Shown here in pieces: positions 15,689 through 20,553 of a stretch of 20,553 nt of DNA. The stretch's first letter is position 1. Each line of letters opens with the position of its first letter. Both the position numbers and the translations under genes were made by a program. This stretch comes from CAYVZZ01 sp964456185. GTDB taxonomy: Bacteria > Pseudomonadota > Gammaproteobacteria > Pseudomonadales > Alcanivoracaceae. Location: the NCBI GenBank assembly GCA_964456185.1, contig CAYVZZ010000038.1:1-20553 (forward strand), in the 5' to 3' direction. The notes below the pieces were generated by a model that saw only the letters and a program-made list of their open reading frames with translations, was not told where the DNA came from and searched no databases.

Positions 15689-17118
15689 TGACAACACTTT
15701 TGCCTGTAATAATGGCTGGCGGCAGCGGAACACGCCTATGGCCATTATCTCGCGAAGCTTACCCCAAACAGTTTTTAAGCCTGCAGGGTGAAGCCAGCCT
15801 GTTGCAACAAACTTTGCAGCGGCTGGATGGTTTGTCGTCCACCAAGCCTTTGGTAATTTGCAATGAAGCCCATCGCTTCTTGGCCGCCGGTCAATTACAG
15901 GAAATGGGCGTGGCCGCCGATATTTTGCTTGAGCCGGTAGGCCGCAACACCGCACCCACTTTGGCCTTGGCCGCTTGTTATGCCATGCAGCAAGCTGGTA
16001 ACGAACCGCCGGTGCTGTTGGTGATGCCCGCCGACCATGTGATGCCCGATGCGGCACTTTTTCAATCCACCATCGAACAGTTGTTGCCGCAGGTGCAGGC
16101 GGGCAAGCTGGGTACTTTGGGCATTCAGCCCACTGCGCCTGAAACCGGCTACGGTTATATTCAAGCGGCTGGCGCGGAAAATGATGTGCAACCGGTGAAC
16201 GCCTTTGTGGAAAAGCCGGATGAAACCCGCGCTAAGCAGTATCTCGAAGCGGGTGGCTACTATTGGAACAGCGGTATTTTTCTGCTCCGTGCCGACCAGT
16301 GTTTGCAATGGTTGAAGCAATATGCGCCGGATATTTTAGCGGCTTGCCAAGAGGCCATTGCCACAACAGAAGCCGACCGCGATTTCACCCGCATTGATGA
16401 AGCCGCTTTTACTCAATGCCCCAGCAACTCCATCGACTATGCGCTGGCCGAGCCATTGTCACGTGAGGCCGATAACCCGGTAGTGGTGGCACCTTATAGC
16501 GGTCAATGGAGTGACGTGGGCACCTGGTCGGCCTTGTGGGATATTCAAAAGAAGGATGCCCAAGGCAACGTTTGCCGCAGCCATTGTTACTTGGAAGATA
16601 GCACCGATAATTTGGTGTGGCCAGAAGAGCGACTGATTGGTGTATTGGGGGTGGATAATCTGGTGATTGTCGATACCGACGACGCCTTGCTGGTGGCACA
16701 CAAAAGCAAGGCGCAACACATCAAGCAGTTGGTTCAGCGGTTGAAAGACAATGCCCAGACAGAATACCAACAACACCGCAAAGTCTACCGACCCTGGGGC
16801 AAGTACGACAGCATCGACGAGGGCGAACGCTACAAGGTAAAGCATATTAGCGTTGCACCAGGTGCCAGCTTGTCGTTGCAAAAACATCATCACCGCGCCG
16901 AACATTGGGTAGTCGTCACCGGCACTGCCAAAGTCACCCGAGGCGAAGAGACGTTTCTACTATCTGAAAACCAATCCACCTACATTCCCATTGGCGAAAC
17001 CCATCGCCTGGAAAACCCCGGCAAAATCCCCCTGGAAATGATAGAAGTGCAATCCGGCGCCTATTTGGGAGAAGACGACATCGTGCGCCTGCAAGACGAC
17101 TACGGCAGAAATAAATGA
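15688..17118 (+). CDS. manC: Mannose-1-phosphate guanylyltransferase / mannose-6-phosphate isomerase
   Basis: This bifunctional type II enzyme makes GDP-mannose and can supply mannose-6-phosphate from fructose-6-phosphate. The 476-residue protein starts with the nucleotidyltransferase loop MAGGSGTRLWPLSREAYPKQ (9-28), contains ILLEPVGRNTAP, VMPADHV, FVEKPD and NSGIFLLRAD, and ends with a type II PMI cupin from about 366 (RPWGKYDSIDEGERYKVKHI, then LQKHHHRAEHWVVVTGTAKV). I chose ATG 15688, overlapping the fcl stop as TAATG, over an upstream in-frame ATG at 15652 that lies inside fcl. No phosphomannomutase is visible, so that step must come from elsewhere. Confidence 0.97.
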   Translation: MTTLLPVIMAGGSGTRLWPLSREAYPKQFLSLQGEASLLQQTLQRLDGLSSTKPLVICNEAHRFLAAGQLQEMGVAADILLEPVGRNTAPTLALAACYAMQQAGNEPPVLLVMPADHVMPDAALFQSTIEQLLPQVQAGKLGTLGIQPTAPETGYGYIQAAGAENDVQPVNAFVEKPDETRAKQYLEAGGYYWNSGIFLLRADQCLQWLKQYAPDILAACQEAIATTEADRDFTRIDEAAFTQCPSNSIDYALAEPLSREADNPVVVAPYSGQWSDVGTWSALWDIQKKDAQGNVCRSHCYLEDSTDNLVWPEERLIGVLGVDNLVIVDTDDALLVAHKSKAQHIKQLVQRLKDNAQTEYQQHRKVYRPWGKYDSIDEGERYKVKHISVAPGASLSLQKHHHRAEHWVVVTGTAKVTRGEETFLLSENQSTYIPIGETHRLENPGKIPLEMIEVQSGAYLGEDDIVRLQDDYGRNK

Positions 17119-17840
17119 CCGACTACGCCTATAAAATCAGCGTCATAACCGCTACCTACAACGCCATGGGACACCTGCCACGACTGGTAGAAAGCCTGCG
17201 CAAGCAAGAAGACAAAGACTTCGAATGGATAGTCGCCGATGGCGCCTCCACCGACGGCACACTGGACTACCTGCGATCCATCGACGACCTCAATATTAAA
17301 ATCACCTCACAAGAAGACTTTGGCATTTACGATGCGCTGAACCGCGGCATAAAAGCCTGCTCCGGAGAGTTTTATTTGGTCATGGGGGCGGATGATGTGC
17401 TTTATCCCAATGGCATTAAGGATTACAAGGCGGCCATCACGGATGATGTGGATGTGGTGACGGCAGCTATTGATAAAGCTGGAAAAGTAGTGCGTGCGGG
17501 TAAAGGGCCGGCTTGGCTTTATGGTTTTTTTGAGTATGTGTCCGGGCATTCTGTTGGGGCCGTGTTTAGGGTGGAGTTGCACAATGAAATGGGTTTTTAC
17601 ACACACCGATACCCTATTGTAGCTGATCAGCTTTTTGTTATTAGTTTGTCTAGAAGTAGGTACTGCTTCAAGGTGACAGATGCTGTTGTAGGTAGATATA
17701 GTAAAGGTGGGTTTAGCGGAAGAAATACGTTGGGATATTATGGTGAATTATATATGATGCAGATAGAGCTTGAAGGAAATAAGCTGCTTCAAACGATATT
17801 ATTTTTTGTAAGATTGGTTAGGTGCTGGGCTAAGATTTGA
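17115..17840 (+). CDS. GT2-family glycosyltransferase (WcaE-like)
   Basis: This 241-residue GT-A enzyme has KISVITATYNAMGHLPRLVE (7-26), FEWIVADGASTDGTLDYL (36-53), the FGIYDALNRGIKACSGEF segment and a metal-binding MGADDVLYPNG (90-100). It matches the WcaE/YcbB-like group that adds single sugars to lipid-linked glycans. It overlaps manC by four bases (ATGA) and the Stealth gene by four. Base composition falls from medium GC in the first third to AT-rich afterwards, so the gene looks mosaic. Being next to the GDP-fucose genes makes a fucosyl or mannosyl donor plausible but unproven. Confidence 0.9.
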   Translation: MTDYAYKISVITATYNAMGHLPRLVESLRKQEDKDFEWIVADGASTDGTLDYLRSIDDLNIKITSQEDFGIYDALNRGIKACSGEFYLVMGADDVLYPNGIKDYKAAITDDVDVVTAAIDKAGKVVRAGKGPAWLYGFFEYVSGHSVGAVFRVELHNEMGFYTHRYPIVADQLFVISLSRSRYCFKVTDAVVGRYSKGGFSGRNTLGYYGELYMMQIELEGNKLLQTILFFVRLVRCWAKI

Positions 17841-18880
17841 CTGATGAAAAAGAATTAATAGATTTCGTCCTTCCTTGGGTCGACCCTTTTGATGATGAAT
17901 GGAGGGTCAGTAAACACCATTATGAAAATAACGGTGAGGGGGGAGAAAATAATAAAGATTGTCGATATAGAGAATTAGGACTATTAAAGTATGTTTTAAG
18001 GGGTATCGATAAAAACTGTAGTTGGTACAATAAGATATACCTGATCACTTGCGGCCACTATCCAGAATGGCTAGATATCAGTAGTAATAAAATAAAGTTG
18101 GTTCGGCATGACGAGATGTATGCCAACCAAGCACACCTACCTACTTTCTGTTCAACCTCTATAGAGATGAACCTTTTGGGTATCTCTGGTTTGTCGAATA
18201 AGTTTGTTTATCTTAACGACGATATGGTTGTTGCTCGCAGTCTTTCTAAGGAACGGTTTTTTCGCGAAGGCTTGCCTGTGGATTACTTTTATCATGGTTG
18301 GGTGCCAAGAAACAGAGCCTTCACTGCCTTAAAAGGTTGGGATCCCTGGGTGAGTTCCTTGAAATACTGCCTTGAATTGGCAAATAGAGTAGTGCATCCG
18401 CATGCAATGAGCTCTTCGCAGCTTTATCATCCCACTTATTCTGGTTTAAATAAATTAAGTAATTTTATTTTTAATATCTTTTATAAAAAAGCACACTGGA
18501 TAAGACATTGGCACCATCCACAGCCTTATTTATTAGAGACCATTAAAGTGGCAAATAAATGCTTTTCTGACGAGATGGCGCTAACATCAAGTAAACGCTT
18601 CAGGGATGGCAAGGAATTGTGTCAATACTTATATCGTTATATTCAGTTACTTAGTGGAAGGTTTTATGCTCATAGTTTTGATGATGGGTATATGTCGAAC
18701 CTAAGGGGGGTTGATGAGTTAAAGTCTGACATCAATCGCATAGAAAGAAATAAAGCAATAAATTTCGTATGTTTTAATGATAATGAAGGGGTGACTGCCG
18801 AAGATTTCCATGAAGTGAAACCCTTGTTACTTGAATATCTTGAAAGTATTCTGTCAGAAAAGGCAAGTTTTGAGCTGTAA
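17837..18880 (+). CDS. Stealth-family sugar-phosphate transferase
   Basis: This 347-residue protein has all four Stealth conserved regions: CR1 IDFVLPWVDPFDDEW (8-22), CR2 RYRELGLLKYVLRGIDKN (43-60) through WYNKIYLITCG, LPTFCSTSIEMNLLGI and KFVYLNDDM (122-130), CR3 around HWIRHWHHPQPYLLE (220-234), and CR4 INFVCFNDNEG (308-318). Stealth proteins, related to human GlcNAc-1-phosphotransferase, transfer sugar-1-phosphate from a nucleotide sugar to another sugar, giving phosphodiester links in capsules or exopolysaccharides. The start appears to be TTG at 17837, inside the stop of the previous gene; the nearby ATG at 17844 is out of frame. The DNA is AT-rich. The protein could polymerise a phosphoglycan or cap one sugar. 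Confidence 0.9.
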   Translation: MTDEKELIDFVLPWVDPFDDEWRVSKHHYENNGEGGENNKDCRYRELGLLKYVLRGIDKNCSWYNKIYLITCGHYPEWLDISSNKIKLVRHDEMYANQAHLPTFCSTSIEMNLLGISGLSNKFVYLNDDMVVARSLSKERFFREGLPVDYFYHGWVPRNRAFTALKGWDPWVSSLKYCLELANRVVHPHAMSSSQLYHPTYSGLNKLSNFIFNIFYKKAHWIRHWHHPQPYLLETIKVANKCFSDEMALTSSKRFRDGKELCQYLYRYIQLLSGRFYAHSFDDGYMSNLRGVDELKSDINRIERNKAINFVCFNDNEGVTAEDFHEVKPLLLEYLESILSEKASFEL

Positions 18881-19707
18881 TGAATAACCCAAGCGTTAAA
18901 TTTTCCGTGTTGATGTCGCTGTATGACAAGGAGTCTCCGGACTTCCTTCGAGCTGCTCTTGCCAGCTTGCAACAATCATATTGTTCACCATCAGAGGTGG
19001 TTATTGTCCTTGATGGCTATTTACGGGATGAGCTGATGAGTGTACTGCATGATTATGAGCCGTTGTTACCCTTGAGGCTGTTGCAGCTACCTGAAAATGT
19101 AGGTCTAGGCCCGGCACTTAATGAAGGGTTGAAAGAATGCAAATATGATTGGGTTGCTCGCTTTGATACAGATGACCTTGTAAGACCTAGAAGGTTTAGT
19201 CAACAGTTGTCGGTGATACAGAAGGCGCCTGATATTGATGTGTTGGGTGGCTGGATTACTGAGTTTGCGGTAACTCCAGATCAGCCGACTGGTGTGAGGA
19301 AAGTGCCGATAACCCATAAGGCCATTGTGAAGTACGCAAAGAAGCGGAACCCTTTTAATCACGTGTCTGTAATGTATCGCAGAAATAAAGTGATAGAAGC
19401 TGGGGGATACCAGGACGATCCTTTTTTTGAAGATTATGCCCTTTGGGTAAGGATGATTCTATCTGGAGCTAAGTGCAGTAATATCCCCGAATCTGTGGTT
19501 TGTGTTCGTGCAAATAACGCGATGTATGAACGACGCGGTGGGTTGCATTACATAAAGTGTGAGTATTTTGCACAACACAAATTTTGGCGGATGGGATTTA
19601 TATCATTTTACCGGTTTATTTTTAATTTGGTTATGCGAGTCCCATTCCGATTAGTGCCTAACCGTGTTCGCACGCTTCTTTATGGAGCCATATTGAGAAG
19701 AAAATAA
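18880..19707 (+). CDS. GT2-family glycosyltransferase (AmsE/WbbD-like)
   Basis: This 275-residue GT-A enzyme has KFSVLMSLYDKESPDFLRAA (7-26), EVVIVLDG (39-46), NVGLGPALNEGLKECKYDWV, the metal-binding ARFDTDDLVRPRRFSQQ (93-109) and a C-terminal NPFNHVSVMYRRNKVIEAGG followed by FFEDYALWVRM. This set resembles the AmsE-type galactosyl/GalNAc transferases of exopolysaccharide and O-antigen clusters; the donor is not predictable. Its ATG overlaps the Stealth stop by one base, so it is the last gene of a coupled row beginning at gmd. Confidence 0.92.
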   Translation: MNNPSVKFSVLMSLYDKESPDFLRAALASLQQSYCSPSEVVIVLDGYLRDELMSVLHDYEPLLPLRLLQLPENVGLGPALNEGLKECKYDWVARFDTDDLVRPRRFSQQLSVIQKAPDIDVLGGWITEFAVTPDQPTGVRKVPITHKAIVKYAKKRNPFNHVSVMYRRNKVIEAGGYQDDPFFEDYALWVRMILSGAKCSNIPESVVCVRANNAMYERRGGLHYIKCEYFAQHKFWRMGFISFYRFIFNLVMRVPFRLVPNRVRTLLYGAILRRK

Positions 19708-19925
19708 ATTTCGCCTTGATAATGCACGGTGCTCAAAAGAAGCATAATGAGTTTGCGCACCGTTGGTTTTAGAAGATTGAACAAGGTGTCCGACATTGCT
19801 TTGACGTGCCTTGGTTGTGGGCAAACCAAGTGCGCCATGACAAATGGAAATGTGACATTTTTTGGCAATAGGTGACGGGATTTGCTGGGTGTTGGCGATA
19901 AGATCGGCAGTTATATTTGGTTAGG
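19708..19925. other. Gap between convergent glycan operon and pilin 2
   Basis: I see no gene here. A 7-bp hairpin CTTGGTT (19810-19816)/AACCAAG (19824-19830) with a seven-base loop has no T-run on either strand. On the plus strand GGAAATG-TGA-CATTTTTT (19846-19863) is a weak stem ending in T and could terminate the plus-strand operon. CGGTGC near 19727 and GCACCG near 19758 form another long-loop inverted pair. None is a convincing terminator. Confidence 0.4.
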
Positions 19926-20426
19926 CTAAGGGACTGCGGGACCGCATCCGGCAGGGCGGTAGGATCCATTTACGTTGGTTTCGCAGTGCCAGCTGCCATC
20001 GGCAGAACGTATCCAGCTAAGTGTTTTGCCGGTTAGCGCCTTGCTGGAATGGTTGCCAAAGGTTGCCTGTACCGTCACTACAGAGCCAGCGGCATTACCA
20101 AAGGTGACTTCTGGGGTGCCTTTGCTGGCGGGTAAGCCACCAGTTAAAGCCACAGATGCATTGCCGCTTCCGGTTGTGACTAGTAAGTCTGAGCCGGGAA
20201 AGCCTAACGAGCAATCGTCCTTACCTACACCAACGGAGTGCTTACCAAACCAAAAGCAGGTTTCGACGTGTTGTTTGATGCCGGCTACCTCGGCCATGAC
20301 ACGCGTGACTTGTGTCCTGGCGATGTAGGTTTGGTAAACGGGAATCGCGACAGCAGCCAAGATGCCAATGATGGCTACCACGATCATTAATTCGATTAGT
20401 GTAAAGCCACTCTGCAACCGATTCAT
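19926..20426 (-). CDS. pilA: Type IV pilin, second copy (pilin 2)
   Basis: This 166-residue prepilin has leader MNRLQSG, cleavage before F8, E12, and FTLIELMIVVAIIGILAAVA forming the N-terminal helix. The first 45 residues closely resemble pilin 1 (ARTQVTRVMAEV against AKTQVTRVVGEL), but the globular domain is different. It has two cysteine pairs, C57/C72 and C148/C161; the second is the usual C-terminal disulfide loop and the first is absent from pilin 1. A GAGG site lies seven bases before the ATG and a strong sigma-54 promoter precedes it. The gene points inward, toward the glycan operon. It is probably an alternative major pilin, or a minor pilin with another role. Confidence 0.93.
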   Translation of the reverse strand: MNRLQSGFTLIELMIVVAIIGILAAVAIPVYQTYIARTQVTRVMAEVAGIKQHVETCFWFGKHSVGVGKDDCSLGFPGSDLLVTTGSGNASVALTGGLPASKGTPEVTFGNAAGSVVTVQATFGNHSSKALTGKTLSWIRSADGSWHCETNVNGSYRPAGCGPAVP

Positions 20427-20450
20427 TGTGGAGCCTCTGTTATTTATAAC

Positions 20451-20470
20451 GCTGTTATTTGAATAACAGC
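20451..20470. promoter_or_regulatory. Perfect 20-bp palindrome over the pilin 2 transcription start
   Basis: Arms GCTGTTATT (20451-20459) and AATAACAGC (20462-20470) are perfect inverted repeats with two bases between. The palindrome covers the -12 element and the predicted start near 20457. It could be an operator that blocks sigma-54 RNA polymerase, or a source of local DNA cruciform or melting. The left pilin promoter has no counterpart. Confidence 0.6.
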
Positions 20471-20483
20471 AACTTTTGTGCCA
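20468..20483 (-). promoter_or_regulatory. Sigma-54 promoter of pilin 2
   Basis: On the minus strand TGGCACAAAAGTTGCT is an exact match to TGGCAC-N5-TTGCW, with -24 GG at 20482-20481 and -12 GC at 20470-20469, ten bases apart. The predicted start near 20457 gives a leader of about 31 bases. The activator site would lie near or beyond the window edge. Confidence 0.92.
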
Positions 20484-20499
20484 GTTTGTGGTGTTTCTA

Positions 20500-20541
20500 T
20501 TGAAGACGCTGGATCCCCGGCCTACGGCCGAGGATGACGGG
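20500..20541. repeat. Inverted copy of the left-edge dispersed repeat (one arm)
   Basis: TTGAAGACGCTGGATCCCC through GATGACGGG is the reverse complement of 440-481 with a single mismatch over 42 bases. Only one arm is seen before the window ends, whereas the left copy has both arms. It sits directly upstream of the pilin 2 promoter. Confidence 0.9.
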
Positions 20542-20553
20542 TGGGGGCAGCTC

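Noticed and set aside
19955..19962. GGCGGTAG on the plus strand, the core of the ops/JUMPstart RfaH element
   Set aside because: It lies antisense inside pilin 2 at the far end of the cluster with no plus-strand gene after it; a chance match.
1420..20426. Classical Wzy-dependent capsule cluster
   Set aside because: No Wza, Wzb, Wzc or Wzz in the window; not excluded if export genes lie outside.

Overview
The window looks like a chromosomal accessory locus from a gammaproteobacterium. The grounds are classical type IV pilins with a FTLIELMIVVAIIGILAA N-terminus, two textbook sigma-54 (-24/-12) pilin promoters, REP-like hairpin repeats and medium GC. I cannot name the genus. It is a pilin/surface-glycan locus of about 20 kb with scars of toxin-antitoxin and AAA-ATPase genes at the left edge.

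Layout. Positions 1-430 hold a frameshifted BrnT-type toxin gene (minus strand) and a C-terminal scrap of a DUF4143-type ATPase. Positions 430-806 are non-coding: a long imperfect hairpin repeat, a short REP-like hairpin, then a sigma-54 promoter and leader. Positions 807-4220 encode a type IV pilin, a Wzy_C/O-antigen-ligase-like membrane protein and a polyprenyl-phosphate sugar-1-phosphate transferase. Positions 4255-5775 are an interruption: 23-bp tandem repeats, an intact DUF4143 ATPase whose 3' end matches the left-edge scrap, and a winged-helix remnant. Positions 5829-13012 encode UDP-glucose dehydrogenase, a Wzx-type flippase, a FkbM methyltransferase, a glycosyltransferase fused to a sulfotransferase-like domain, a second methyltransferase and a GT4 glycosyltransferase (crossed by a 10-N assembly gap). 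An XRE antitoxin-like regulator sits at 13064-13507. Positions 13601-19707 form a tightly overlapping run: gmd, fcl, manC, a GT2, a Stealth-family phosphotransferase and another GT2. A second type IV pilin gene, with its own sigma-54 promoter, faces inward from the right end (minus strand, 19926-20426). A 42-bp repeat near the left edge recurs inverted near the right edge, outside both pilins.

How the genes may work together (inference). The PGT would load the first sugar phosphate on undecaprenyl phosphate. ManC, Gmd and Fcl would supply GDP-mannose and GDP-L-fucose, and Ugd would supply UDP-glucuronate. The GT4 and GT2 enzymes would extend the glycan, which two methyltransferases, a sulfotransferase domain and the Stealth protein could modify. 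The flippase would export it, and the Wzy_C protein next to pilA could polymerise it or transfer it to pilin or another acceptor. No Wza, Wzb, Wzc or Wzz is visible, so a short glycan delivered by a ligase (pilin O-glycosylation) is at least as plausible as a capsule. The GT-sulfotransferase fusion and the placement of the glycan genes between two sigma-54 pilin genes are the most unusual points.
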